DNA of 37,071 bases from UBA9619 sp964630665 (GCA_964630665.1 CAZVVN010000027.1:1-37071); one strand, 5' to 3'. Shown: positions 9,011-17,541, counted from the stretch's first letter. Notes: generated by a model not told the origin, from the letters alone. A program made the numbers and translations.

Positions 9011-10132
9011 ATGGATAAACGGGATTATTACGAAGTACTGGGCGCTTCCAGGGACGCTTCGGAGTCGGATCTGAAGAAGGCCTACCGGCGTCTGGCGATG
9101 AAATACCATCCCGATCGCAATCCAGATAACGTGCAGGCGGAGAAGCAATTCAAGGAAGCCAAGGAAGCTTACGAGGTGCTTTCGGACGGGCAGAAGCGCT
9201 CCGCCTATGACCAGTTCGGTCACGCGGGTGTCGACCCATCAGCCGGTGCCGGTGCAGCTGGTGCCGCGGGCTTTGGCGATATTTTTGGCGATATTTTTGG
9301 CGATATTTTTGGCGGTTCAACAGGTCGGCGCGGCTCGGCTCGCGGAAGTGACCTGCAGTACCAGATGGAGTTGTCTCTTGAGGATGCTGTACGGGGCACT
9401 GAAAACCGGATTCGCGTGCCCACCATGGTGCGTTGCGATACCTGCAGTGGCTCCGGCGCGAAACCCGGGACCTCACCCCGCGCCTGTTCTACCTGTGGTG
9501 GACAGGGCCAGGTGCGGATGCAGCAGGGCTTCTTTTCGATTCAGCAGACCTGCCCCCAGTGTCGGGGCAAGGGGTCGGTGATCTCCTCACCATGCGGTGA
9601 CTGCAATGGCGGTGGTCGGGTCCAGAAAACTAAGACCCTGCAGGTCAAGATTCCGGCGGGAGTGGACGACGGCGATCAGATCAGGCTCGCTGGAGAAGGG
9701 GAGGCAGGTCCTGCAGGTACAGCAGCCGGTGACCTATACGTCCAGATTCGCCTCAAGGAGCACCCGATCTTCACCCGCGACGGCGACAATCTGTACTGTG
9801 AAATGCCAATCAGTCTGGCGACTGCGGCCCTGGGTGGTGACATCGATATCCCGACTCTGGAGGGTCGGGCCAACTTGAAGATCCCGCCCGAGAGCCAGTC
9901 CGAAAGGATTTTTCGCCTGCGCAGCAAAGGTGTCCGCAATGTACGGTCCAAGGCCCAGGGAGATCTTTACTGCAAGATCAAAATTGAGACGCCCGTCAAC
10001 CTGAATCGTAAACAAAAAGATCTGTTGATGGAATTTGATCGCTTGACCAAGGAAGGCGGCGACCGGCATCGTCCTCGCGAAAACTCATGGTCGGACAGGC
10101 TGAAGTCGTTTTTTGAAGATATGGTATCCTGA
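9011..10132 (+). CDS. dnaJ: chaperone protein DnaJ (Hsp40)
   Basis: Co-chaperone of 373 aa that stimulates DnaK ATPase and delivers substrates. The J domain holds HPD at residues 33-35. A Gly/Phe-rich linker follows, with three copies of GDIF at about residues 89-100. The zinc region (about 142-206) has four CxxCxGxG motifs: CDTCSGSG, CSTCGGQG, CPQCRGKG and CGDCNGGG. The C-terminal substrate domains follow. The GDIF stretch is encoded by three exact 12-bp repeats. It closes the heat-shock cluster; a palindrome follows its stop. Confidence 0.97.
   Translation: MDKRDYYEVLGASRDASESDLKKAYRRLAMKYHPDRNPDNVQAEKQFKEAKEAYEVLSDGQKRSAYDQFGHAGVDPSAGAGAAGAAGFGDIFGDIFGDIFGGSTGRRGSARGSDLQYQMELSLEDAVRGTENRIRVPTMVRCDTCSGSGAKPGTSPRACSTCGGQGQVRMQQGFFSIQQTCPQCRGKGSVISSPCGDCNGGGRVQKTKTLQVKIPAGVDDGDQIRLAGEGEAGPAGTAAGDLYVQIRLKEHPIFTRDGDNLYCEMPISLATAALGGDIDIPTLEGRANLKIPPESQSERIFRLRSKGVRNVRSKAQGDLYCKIKIETPVNLNRKQKDLLMEFDRLTKEGGDRHRPRENSWSDRLKSFFEDMVS
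9275..9310 (+). repeat. three exact 12-bp tandem repeats in dnaJ
   Basis: GGCGATATTTTT occurs three times in a row with no mismatch, in frame, encoding GDIF each time in the Gly/Phe linker. Copy number could change by slippage without breaking the frame. Confidence 0.95.
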
Positions 10133-10146
10133 GGCGGGATCCCGCC
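10133..10146. terminator. palindrome directly after dnaJ
   Basis: GGCGGGATCCCGCC is a perfect 14-bp palindrome starting at the base after the dnaJ stop. There is no T-run and, in RNA, little room for a loop, so its role as a terminator is uncertain. Confidence 0.3.
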
Positions 10147-10263
10147 TGCCAGGATCATCTTGGCTCCAGCCAACGGGTTAAGTACTCCCGCGCCGCCTAA
10201 TTACCGCTCCGACTGTTGCCAAAGGCGAGTACGCTCGTAAAGTTCTTCTTATCCGTCACTGCG

Positions 10264-10269
10264 TATAAT
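10264..10269 (+). promoter_or_regulatory. candidate -10 box for rfbC-rfbD-tsaB
   Basis: A perfect TATAAT lies 34 nt before the rfbC ATG, in the 170-nt gap after dnaJ. The region 17 nt upstream (AGTTCT) is a poor -35. It is the only promoter-like signal seen for this run of genes. Confidence 0.35.
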
Positions 10270-10302
10270 CACAATCGCCCAGAAAGTGCGGAGTATCCCC
10301 AG

Positions 10303-10848
10303 ATGATCGTGGTCACGCCAACAACGCTTGACGGTGTGGTGGTCGTAGAACCGAAGGTCTTTCCAGACGAGCGTGGGTTCTTTCTGGAGAGTTTCAACGC
10401 CCGGCACTTTGCCGCAGCCGGGCTGCCAGCCGAATTTGTCCAGGACAACCATTCCCGGTCGACACGGGGTGTTCTGCGGGGACTGCACTATCAGTATCCA
10501 GCATGGCAGGGCAAACTGGTTCGATCTCTTCTCGGAGAGATCTTCGATGTAGCAGTCGATATCCGGCGAGCTTCGCCGACTTTTGGACAGTGGTTCGGCA
10601 TTGTGCTCTCCGCGGACAACAAAAAACAGTTGTACGTGCCGCCGGGCTACGCACACGGATTCTGTGTGCTCAGCAACGTTGCCGAGATGGCTTACAAATG
10701 TACTGCACTTTACGAACCCGCCGACGATGCGGCCGTACGATGGAATGACCCACAGATCGGTATCGACTGGCCCATTTCAAGCCCCGTTCTGTCTGCCAAG
10801 GATAGCGAAGCGCCAATGCTCAAAGACATCGAGAACCTGGTGGTGTGA
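10303..10848 (+). CDS. rfbC: dTDP-4-dehydrorhamnose 3,5-epimerase
   Basis: Epimerase of 181 aa (RmlC) that acts at C3 and C5 of dTDP-4-keto-6-deoxyglucose in dTDP-L-rhamnose synthesis. The cupin core shows FPDERGFFLESFN, FVQDNHSRSTRGVLRGLHYQ with the catalytic His, GEIFDVAVDIR, and YVPPGYAHGFCVLS. The ATG at 10303 gives the standard length; an upstream start at 10216 adds a non-conserved leader. It overlaps rfbD by 4 nt. The partner genes rfbA and rfbB are not in this window, so they must be elsewhere if the pathway is complete. Confidence 0.95.
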   Translation: MIVVTPTTLDGVVVVEPKVFPDERGFFLESFNARHFAAAGLPAEFVQDNHSRSTRGVLRGLHYQYPAWQGKLVRSLLGEIFDVAVDIRRASPTFGQWFGIVLSADNKKQLYVPPGYAHGFCVLSNVAEMAYKCTALYEPADDAAVRWNDPQIGIDWPISSPVLSAKDSEAPMLKDIENLVV

Positions 10849-11750
10849 TAACCGATCGGAAAATCAGGATCTTGATCTTTGGCCGGGTGGGGCAGGTTGG
10901 CTCTGCTCTTGCCGAATTGTTACCGGACAAGTACCAGGTCCTATTCCTGGACCAGCCGGACATCGACCTGACTGTTCCGGGTAGTGTGCGGGAGCCCGTA
11001 CTGGAGTATCAGCCGGCAATCGTGATCAACGCCGCAGCGTATACGGCGGTTGATAAGGCTGAATCGGAACCAGAACTTGCTCATCTGATCAATGCGACAG
11101 CACCCGGTTTAATGGCCAGCGCCTGCGAGGAGATCAGCGCTGCTTTTGTTCACTACTCGACGGACTACGTGTTCGACGGCACAGCTGGGCAGCCTTATTC
11201 CGAGGAAGCAGCTGTAGCCCCTGGAAGTGTCTATGGAAGGACCAAGCTCGCGGGCGAACGGGCAGTTGCCGCCGCAACCGATCGTCATGTCATCCTGCGC
11301 ACCGCCTGGTTGTACTCCCACGTCGGCCATAACTTTCTGAAAACCATGTTGCGGCTCGCCGAGAGCAACCAGAGCGTGCGGGTGGTCGCAGACCAGACCG
11401 GGTCACCCACCTATGCCTGGGACCTGGCGCAGACAACCCTCTCGATCGTTGAGGCAATGGCCGGCGGCCGCAACGACGGTTATGGTCTTTACCACGCGAC
11501 CAGTGCCGGAGTCACCACCTGGCATGGTTTTGCCAGCCGGATTTTTCAACTGGCAGGCTGTGAAGAGATTCAGGTGGATCCAATCACCACAGATCAGTAT
11601 CCCACGCCAGCACCCAGGCCAGCCTACTCGGTGCTCTGCTGTGATCGTCTGGAGCAGGTTTACGGGTTGACACTGCCCCACTGGGAGGATGCGGCGGCCC
11701 GCTGTATCCAGGCTCTTGGCACCAGTAGTAGAACCGGTCGGGACGAATGA
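10845..11750 (+). CDS. rfbD: dTDP-4-dehydrorhamnose reductase
   Basis: NAD(P)H-dependent reductase of 301 aa (RmlD) that makes dTDP-L-rhamnose. The N-terminal Rossmann motif is FGRVGQVGSAL, followed by the family blocks PAIVINAAAYTAVDKAE, HYSTDYVFDG and the catalytic VYGRTKLAGE (YxxxK). The start is GTG overlapping the rfbC stop by 4 nt, and its own stop overlaps the tsaB ATG by 4 nt, so the three genes look translationally coupled. The mature product would feed O-antigen or another rhamnose-containing surface glycan. Confidence 0.95.
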   Translation: MITDRKIRILIFGRVGQVGSALAELLPDKYQVLFLDQPDIDLTVPGSVREPVLEYQPAIVINAAAYTAVDKAESEPELAHLINATAPGLMASACEEISAAFVHYSTDYVFDGTAGQPYSEEAAVAPGSVYGRTKLAGERAVAAATDRHVILRTAWLYSHVGHNFLKTMLRLAESNQSVRVVADQTGSPTYAWDLAQTTLSIVEAMAGGRNDGYGLYHATSAGVTTWHGFASRIFQLAGCEEIQVDPITTDQYPTPAPRPAYSVLCCDRLEQVYGLTLPHWEDAAARCIQALGTSSRTGRDE

Positions 11751-12406
11751 GAATTCTCGCTGTGGACACAGCGACTGAGGCCTGTTCGGCCGCGCTGCTG
11801 TGCGGCGGTGAAGTCATCGAACGCTACCGGCTGGACCCACGGGGACATTCCCGGCGCTTGATGCCCATGATCGAGACGCTGCTGGCAGAGGCCGGTGTGG
11901 CACGCGCTGATCTGGATGGCATTGCCTACGATCGTGGGCCCGGATCCTTCACCGGTATTCGGATCGGTGCGGGTGTGGCCCAGGGTCTCGCCCTTGGGTT
12001 GAACCGGCCTTTGCTGGGACTCTCCTCACTGATGACGCTGGCTGAGGGAGTGAAGGGAGATAGGGTTCTTCCGGCCATAGACGCCCGGATGGGCGAGGTG
12101 TACTGGGCAAAGGTGAAGCGTGATCCAGATCAGGTGACAGGCTGGTCGTTGCTGTGTGAAGCGGCGGTAAGTGACCCGTCAAAGGTCCCGGCGCTGGAGC
12201 CTGGAGAGGTCGGAACGGGCAGTGGCTGGGATCGCTACCACGCTATTTTGTGTCCCGGTATTGCAGCCCGCAAGAAGTGGCTGCCAGGACGATTTCCAAG
12301 GGCAGCCGCGGTTGTCCGGTTGGCAGAGCGGGTCTGGTCGTCAGACAGCCCTGGATTGAGCCCTCACACGGAACCGGACTACATTCGCGATCAGGTGACC
12401 GGTTGA
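11747..12406 (+). CDS. tsaB: tRNA threonylcarbamoyladenosine biosynthesis protein TsaB
   Basis: Protein of 219 aa in the ASKHA fold that partners with TsaD and TsaE to place t6A on ANN-decoding tRNAs. The N terminus MRILAVDTATEACSAAL and the block DRGPGSFTGIRIGAGVAQGL are diagnostic. The length is normal. It is coupled to rfbD by an ATGA overlap, an unusual partnership of a tRNA-modification gene with a sugar-nucleotide gene. It converges with the repeat lipoprotein gene, leaving 46 nt between the stop codons, with no clear terminator visible. Confidence 0.94.
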   Translation: MRILAVDTATEACSAALLCGGEVIERYRLDPRGHSRRLMPMIETLLAEAGVARADLDGIAYDRGPGSFTGIRIGAGVAQGLALGLNRPLLGLSSLMTLAEGVKGDRVLPAIDARMGEVYWAKVKRDPDQVTGWSLLCEAAVSDPSKVPALEPGEVGTGSGWDRYHAILCPGIAARKKWLPGRFPRAAAVVRLAERVWSSDSPGLSPHTEPDYIRDQVTG

Positions 12407-12452
12407 CTGGTGCCGTGGATAGGCTGCGGGTCTGATGAAACCAAGCAACGGT

Positions 12453-14012
12453 TCAGCTGCGGTTCAACGAGATCGTACCGCTTGTATTCACACTGCAGGC
12501 TGCGGTCTCGTTGTTCCAGATCCCGCTGTAATGACCGCTCAGCTGACTTGAGGTGCCGCTCAGGTTAAATGTCATCGCCCCAGCAGGGGAAGTGCTCAGG
12601 GTGGTTCCATGCCCCAGCGCACCCGATCCCCCGCCCCCGGAAAACGTCACCAGGGGAGGGTTGATCGCATCATAGCCTGATCCGGCATCTGTAATGATGA
12701 CGCCGGTGACTTGGCCTGAGCTTCCTGCTGTACCTGCAAGAGCAGCGGTATAACGGGCACCGGTTCCCCCGCCACCGGATATCACCACTGCTGGAACGGA
12801 CATATAGCCGCTCCCTGGGTCGATCAGGTCGACGGCGGTGACCGTGCCCGCGCTCGCGGCGGTCGTCAACACAGGGGTACCTCCGGCACCGGATCCCCCG
12901 CCACCGGTTAATGTGGCTGAAGGGACTTCAATATAGCCAGAACCTGGATTGGTGACATTAATCGCCATCAACTGGCCTGCATTTGCGCTCTCAAGCGTTG
13001 CTAAGCAAATTGCGCCCGACGACCCTGCTGCGCCAGTGACAGTGACGCCTGGTACTATGTTGTAGCCGGAACCTGGGTTGTTCACCACAGCACCATCGAC
13101 ATCACCATTGGCATCGTCAACTATAGGTGTCGCAGTGGCCGTGACGCCACCGCTGACGTCGGGGTCGTTTATCGTAATTGTCGTGGTAGCTTGTGCATAG
13201 CCGGCTCCCCCCGAGCACGTTACGGTAACCACACGACCGGGGTCACCCAGAACGGCGACAGCTGTGGCCGTGGTCCCGCCGCTGCTCTCGGGTGCACTGA
13301 TGGTCACAGTCGGTGCGGAGCTGTACCCGTTTCCTGCGACGATAGTGCCTACCGATGCCACTTGACCCGTACCCCCGATGGTGGCTACTGCTGTGGCTGT
13401 GGTTCCGCCGCTCGGGGGTGCAGAGATGCTTACAGTCGGTACCGATGTGTAGCCCGATCCGGCTGAAACCTGCGTGAGGGTGGTTGACAATGCACCGCCA
13501 ACACCACCCGTTCCACCCGCCACGATGGCTTTGCCCTCGGCTCTTCTGCCAGTGGGGTCTAAGGGCTCAGCGAAGACTACCGAGGGCTCTGATGTGTAAC
13601 CGGTTCCGCCACTGTCGATCGTGACGGCCGTTATGCCGCCGCTCGTGCCGGTCAGTGCGTAGGCCAGGTTGACCGTGCCCAGGTTGCTGTTTTCCTGGTC
13701 GGCCGTCAGGGGATTGTCACCTTTAGTATTAACGGCCGCCGTCGAGGCCGTACCGGTCACATTCCCATCGTTAACACAAGTGTGCCCAGTCGCCGATATA
13801 GTGCCGGTGATTGAAGCACCGCCGGCGAGTGTCATCGTCACTGGCACAAGAGATTGCCTGTTATGCTGGCTGATATTGCCCGACCACCGGCCAGAGACAT
13901 CGAAAGCCTGGTTGTACACGCCATCGCTGCTGCTGCCGCCACAGGCTGACAGCGCACCGACAGCGGCAACGAGAAGCACGCCCAGCAAGGGGTTTTTGAA
14001 TCTGATCAGCAC
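12453..14012 (-). CDS. repeat-containing lipoprotein, unknown function
   Basis: Protein of 519 aa that I do not recognise as a named family. A signal peptide ends in the lipobox ALSAC with Cys at residue 24, so it should be lipid-anchored. Residues of about 38-115 (GRWSGNIS, SITGTISATGHTC, GNVTGTAS) and the last 45 or so residues (MTFNLSGTSSQLSGHYSG, a Cys, then SGTISLNRS) look like two halves of one small beta domain. Between them are about eight degenerate repeats of 35-45 residues with the core G-S-G-Y-x-x-x-P-x-V-x-I-S-G-G-G-G-x-G. Similar GSGY repeats are known from bacterial surface and phage structural proteins. It may bind a surface glycan or matrix, but that is a guess. It is flanked by housekeeping genes tsaB and gatB. 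Confidence 0.75.
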   Translation of the reverse strand: MLIRFKNPLLGVLLVAAVGALSACGGSSSDGVYNQAFDVSGRWSGNISQHNRQSLVPVTMTLAGGASITGTISATGHTCVNDGNVTGTASTAAVNTKGDNPLTADQENSNLGTVNLAYALTGTSGGITAVTIDSGGTGYTSEPSVVFAEPLDPTGRRAEGKAIVAGGTGGVGGALSTTLTQVSAGSGYTSVPTVSISAPPSGGTTATAVATIGGTGQVASVGTIVAGNGYSSAPTVTISAPESSGGTTATAVAVLGDPGRVVTVTCSGGAGYAQATTTITINDPDVSGGVTATATPIVDDANGDVDGAVVNNPGSGYNIVPGVTVTGAAGSSGAICLATLESANAGQLMAINVTNPGSGYIEVPSATLTGGGGSGAGGTPVLTTAASAGTVTAVDLIDPGSGYMSVPAVVISGGGGTGARYTAALAGTAGSSGQVTGVIITDAGSGYDAINPPLVTFSGGGGSGALGHGTTLSTSPAGAMTFNLSGTSSQLSGHYSGIWNNETAACSVNTSGTISLNRS

Positions 14013-14153
14013 AATCGGGTCATCGCGGGTTCAGGCATCCTCTATCTATATCTATAGCATATCCTAACATTAGGCTCATCGCTTCAACCGGGTCGGAAAA
14101 TGTGCTGCTCAGAAAACCTCAACAATTAAGGTATATATAAGACCAGGTGGCTG

Positions 14154-15587
14154 TCAAGGCAACAATTTCTGGCGCAGCAGTTCATTGACTGCCAGGGGGT
14201 TGGCCTTGCCTTTTGTGGCTTTCATGACCTGACCGACCAGATATCCGAGTACTTTTTCCTGTCCGTCTCGGAACTGAGCCGCCTGTTCGACACACCGGCT
14301 CAACACCTCCTCGATCACGTGTTCCAGCGCGTCGCTGTCGCTGATCTGCCGCAGTCCCCGGGCATCGATGATCTCATCAACATCGCTCTCACCTTCCCAC
14401 AGGGCGGAAAAAATGTCCTTGGCGATTTTACCAGAGATCGTCTGGTCATTGATTCGACAGATCAGCGTACCAAGCGCCTTTGGTGTGATTCGATTCTTCT
14501 CAATGGGAAGGTTTTCGCGGTTGAGCCGGGCCATCAGTTCACCGTTTATCCAGTTGGCGGTACTTCGGCTGTCACCGCCGGCGGCACCAGCGGTGGTTTC
14601 AAAGAAATCGGCAATCTCCCGGTCACTGGTCAACTGGACTGCATCGGTTGGGGTCAACTGGTACTGGCGAATGAAACGATCGCGCCGTGCGTCGGGCAAC
14701 TCCGGCAGGGCATCACGCACCTTTTCAACTTCGGCCTGCTCGATGACCAGCGGCGGCAGATCGGGGTCCGGAAAATAGCGATAGTCATGAGCTTCCTCCT
14801 TGCCGCGCATCGGCCGCGTCTCGTCGGTCAGCGGGTCGTAAAGCCGGGTTTCCTGGACGACATGCCCGCCGTCCTCGATGAGTTCGATCTGGCGGTGGAT
14901 CTCCTGCTGTATTGCCTTTTCGACAAAGCGAAATGAATTGATGTTCTTTAACTCGGTTCGGGTTCCGAGCTTATCTGTGCCGGACGGCCTGACCGAGACG
15001 TTGGCGTCACATCGAAACGATCCTTCTTGCATATTTCCATCGCAGATCTCCAGATAGCGGACCAGCGAGTGGAGCTTTCTCAAATAGGTGACCGCTTCCA
15101 GCGGAGTCCGCAGGTCGGGTTCCGACACCACCTCCAGCAAAGGTGTGCCGGCCCGGTTCAGATCAATACCCGAAAGGCCATCGAATTCATCGTGTAGTGA
15201 TTTGCCCGCATCTTCTTCTAGGTGCGCCCGGGTGATTCGAATCAGCTTTTGACCGCCGCCACTTTCAATTGCCAGCTGACCACCGGAGACAATCGGCAGC
15301 TCATACTGGCTGATCTGGTAGCCTTTGGGGAGATCCGGGTAGAAATAATTTTTGCGGGCAAATATAGAGCGGCGGTTGACCGTGGCGCCGGTTGCCAGAC
15401 CGAACTTCACTGCCATCAACGCAACCTGGTGATTCATGACCGGCAACACGCCGGGCAGGGCGATATCGACAGCACAGGCCTGGGTATTGGCCTGTGCTCC
15501 GTAGGCAGTGGCCGCGCTGGAGAATATCTTGCTGCGGGTCTGCAGCTGCACGTGGACCTCCAGCCCGATGACACTTTCCCAAGTCAT
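14154..15587 (-). CDS. gatB: Asp/Glu-tRNA(Asn/Gln) amidotransferase subunit B
   Basis: Subunit of 477 aa that binds misacylated Glu-tRNA(Gln) or Asp-tRNA(Asn) and activates the acyl group with ATP. Diagnostic blocks are GLEVHVQLQTRSKIFS, FARKNYFYPDLPKGYQISQY, HLEEDAGKS, DLNRAGTPLLEVVSEPD and GSFRCDANVSVR. The C terminus holds the tRNA-binding YqeY-like domain with GYLVGQVMKATKGKANP. Its ATG overlaps the gatA stop by one base (TGATG). A 142-nt AT-rich gap separates it from the lipoprotein gene. Confidence 0.98.
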   Translation of the reverse strand: MTWESVIGLEVHVQLQTRSKIFSSAATAYGAQANTQACAVDIALPGVLPVMNHQVALMAVKFGLATGATVNRRSIFARKNYFYPDLPKGYQISQYELPIVSGGQLAIESGGGQKLIRITRAHLEEDAGKSLHDEFDGLSGIDLNRAGTPLLEVVSEPDLRTPLEAVTYLRKLHSLVRYLEICDGNMQEGSFRCDANVSVRPSGTDKLGTRTELKNINSFRFVEKAIQQEIHRQIELIEDGGHVVQETRLYDPLTDETRPMRGKEEAHDYRYFPDPDLPPLVIEQAEVEKVRDALPELPDARRDRFIRQYQLTPTDAVQLTSDREIADFFETTAGAAGGDSRSTANWINGELMARLNRENLPIEKNRITPKALGTLICRINDQTISGKIAKDIFSALWEGESDVDEIIDARGLRQISDSDALEHVIEEVLSRCVEQAAQFRDGQEKVLGYLVGQVMKATKGKANPLAVNELLRQKLLP

Positions 15588-17044
15588 CAGGTAAAGGCCT
15601 CAGGAACGCGTTGATGCCAGGTGGTTACCTGCTGATAACTGTGGGCAGCGGCCAGAATCCGTGATTCCTCAAGGTAAGGGCCAATCAATTGCATGCCAAT
15701 TGGCATTGCCGCCTGGTCCAGGCCTACCGGGATCGATACTGCCGGCAGTCCCGCCAGATTGACGGGCACAGTAAAGATGTCATTGAGGTACATTGCGACC
15801 GGATCATCTGCTTTTTCACCCAAGCGGAAGGCCGTGGTGGGGGTAGTGGGTCCTGCTATGAGATCACATCTTTGGAAGGCGTTGCGAAAATCGTCGGCGA
15901 TGATCCGGCGGATTTTCTGGGCCTTCAAGTAATAAGCGTCGTAGTAACCGGCGGACAGTGCGTAAGTTCCGATCAGGATGCGGCGTTTGACCTCGTCACC
16001 AAAACCTTCGGCGCGGCTCTGTTCGTACATATCCATCAGGTCATCGTATTGCTCGGCCCGGTGACCGTAGCGAACACCGTCGAAGCGCGAAAGATTTGAA
16101 GACGCTTCCGCGAGCGCGATAACGTAATAACAGGGAATACCAGCGCTGCTGTTGGGCAGTTCTATGTCGACCAGGCGTGCACCAAGGTTTTCAAAAGTTC
16201 GCAATGCCTCCTCTATACCAGCCAGGACGTCAGGGTCGAGGGTTGAATCAAGAAAGCTTGCGGCCACCCCGACTGTCACACCGTCGAGGCTGGTCTTCAA
16301 TGCGGGAAGAAAATCGGGAACTTCAATGTCGAGCGACGTCGAGTCCCGTGGATCAAAACCGGCCATCGCCTGCAGCAGCAGAGCAGCATCTTCTGCCGAC
16401 TGGGTGATTGGTCCGGCCTGGTCGAGTGAAGACGCGAAGGCGACCATTCCGTAACGGGATACCCGCCCATAGCTTGGTTTCAGCCCGGTCAAGCCGCAAA
16501 AAGCGGCGGGCTGCCGAATAGACCCCCCGGTGTCCGTACCCACAGTGGCAGGACAAAGGCGGGCGCTGACTGCTGCTGCGGAACCACCGGAACTGCCACC
16601 CGGCACACAGTCAGTATTCCAGGGGTTGAGCACCGGTCCGAAATACGATGATTCATTCGACGAACCCATGGCAAATTCATCCATGTTGGTCTTGCCAAGA
16701 AGGACGGTGCCTGCCGCATTCAGTCGCTCGGTTACGGTGGCATCGTAGGGCGAGGTAAAGTTGGCCAGCATCCTGGAGCCACAGCTGGTCAACATGCCAC
16801 GGGTACAGAATATGTCCTTGAGTGCAAGCGGTAGACCGGTCAATAAATCGCCGCTTTTTTTGTCCAGGGAAATGTCGGCCTGTCGGGCGCTGGCCAGCGC
16901 AGTCTCAGGATCAACAGTGATGAAAGCGTTGAGTTCCCTGTTTTGGTCTATACGCTGGAGAAAATGAGATGTCAGTTCGACACTGCTGATCTTTTTTGTC
17001 TGCAGCATCTTCCGAAGGCTACTTAAGCTTTGCCTGTGGGGCAT
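15587..17044 (-). CDS. gatA: Asp/Glu-tRNA(Asn/Gln) amidotransferase subunit A
   Basis: Amidase-signature glutaminase of 485 aa that supplies ammonia to GatB. The catalytic triad is visible: Lys76 in ALKDIF, cis-Ser151 in PGGSSGGSAAAV, and nucleophile Ser175 in GTDTGGSIRQPAAF. The segment GKTNMDEFAMGSSNE is also typical. Length matches the family. It lies between gatC (74 nt upstream) and gatB (1-nt overlap) in the usual C-A-B order on the minus strand. Confidence 0.98.
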   Translation of the reverse strand: MPHRQSLSSLRKMLQTKKISSVELTSHFLQRIDQNRELNAFITVDPETALASARQADISLDKKSGDLLTGLPLALKDIFCTRGMLTSCGSRMLANFTSPYDATVTERLNAAGTVLLGKTNMDEFAMGSSNESSYFGPVLNPWNTDCVPGGSSGGSAAAVSARLCPATVGTDTGGSIRQPAAFCGLTGLKPSYGRVSRYGMVAFASSLDQAGPITQSAEDAALLLQAMAGFDPRDSTSLDIEVPDFLPALKTSLDGVTVGVAASFLDSTLDPDVLAGIEEALRTFENLGARLVDIELPNSSAGIPCYYVIALAEASSNLSRFDGVRYGHRAEQYDDLMDMYEQSRAEGFGDEVKRRILIGTYALSAGYYDAYYLKAQKIRRIIADDFRNAFQRCDLIAGPTTPTTAFRLGEKADDPVAMYLNDIFTVPVNLAGLPAVSIPVGLDQAAMPIGMQLIGPYLEESRILAAAHSYQQVTTWHQRVPEAFT

Positions 17045-17118
17045 CTCAGGAACTTACCGGGGTTGCCTCTATGCAGTTACAGCCGGCCGATTCAGCGCCG
17101 GACTGTCGCAGGAAACAG

Positions 17119-17406
17119 CTATTCAAGGACCTTAGGTACCAGGTACAGGCCACGATCCGAAGATGGGGCGGTGGATTGAAATAACTCACGCAAGTCCGGC
17201 TCGGTAGCCTGGTCTTCTCTTAACCTCAGTCGAATATCCTGCGGGTGCGCCATCGGCGGCACGCCGTCGGTGTTGGTTTGCTTCATCTCGTCGATCAGGT
17301 CGAGAATCCGAGACAAGCCGGAGCTGTAGGAGTCGACTTCTTCGGGGTCGATACTGATGTGGGCGAGGCGCGCGAGGCGCTCAACGTCTGATTTGGAGAT
17401 TGCCAA
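17119..17406 (-). CDS. gatC: Asp/Glu-tRNA(Asn/Gln) amidotransferase subunit C
   Basis: Small subunit of 95 aa that holds GatA and GatB together. The sequence SKSDVERLARLAHISIDPEEV at the N terminus, the central LDLIDEMKQ and PMAHP, and the LRLREDQATEP tail are typical. The TTG at 17406 fits the family N terminus, but it lacks a Shine-Dalgarno and follows a run of nine C (nine G on the plus strand, 17412-17420). In-frame GTG at 17442 would place that tract inside the gene. One extra C would join an ATG at 17443 to the gatC frame, so the start may be slippage-sensitive or the tract length misread. Confidence 0.93.
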   Translation of the reverse strand: MAISKSDVERLARLAHISIDPEEVDSYSSGLSRILDLIDEMKQTNTDGVPPMAHPQDIRLRLREDQATEPDLRELFQSTAPSSDRGLYLVPKVLE

Positions 17407-17411
17407 GTCGA

Positions 17412-17420
17412 GGGGGGGGG
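17412..17420 (+). repeat. G9 mononucleotide tract at the gatC 5' end
   Basis: Nine consecutive G on the plus strand (C9 in the gatC mRNA), 6 bp before the proposed TTG start. Tracts of this length are prone to slippage and to sequencing error. Confidence 0.9.
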
Positions 17421-17480
17421 AGGTTTCGTTGCCAGAGTGCACATTATACCCCGGCGTCAGTTGAACCGGCAGGGGGTGCG

Positions 17481-17486
17481 TATGAT
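17481..17486 (+). promoter_or_regulatory. candidate -10 box for mreB
   Basis: TATGAT lies 55 nt before the mreB ATG in the gatC/mreB divergent gap. The nearest -35-like TTGAAC is 14 nt away, too close for a typical sigma70 promoter. A TATAAT on the minus strand at 17446-17451 may serve gatC. Confidence 0.3.
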
Positions 17487-17541
17487 ACAGTACACTGAAT
17501 AATTGTCGGTTTTCCCTGCTAACTGATTGCCCGGCGTCGAC

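Noticed and set aside
13191..13466. Plus-strand open frames across the repeat lipoprotein gene
   Set aside because: They are explained by the GC-rich, repetitive sequence of the opposite-strand gene; no ribosome binding site or conserved motif.
12453..14012. GSGY-repeat protein as a phage tail or neck component
   Set aside because: Similar repeats occur in phage proteins, but this one has a lipoprotein signal and no phage genes are nearby.
14013..14153. Gap between gatB and the lipoprotein gene as an RNA gene or attachment site
   Set aside because: AT-rich with short TATCTA repeats only; no tRNA fold, terminator or flanking repeat was found.
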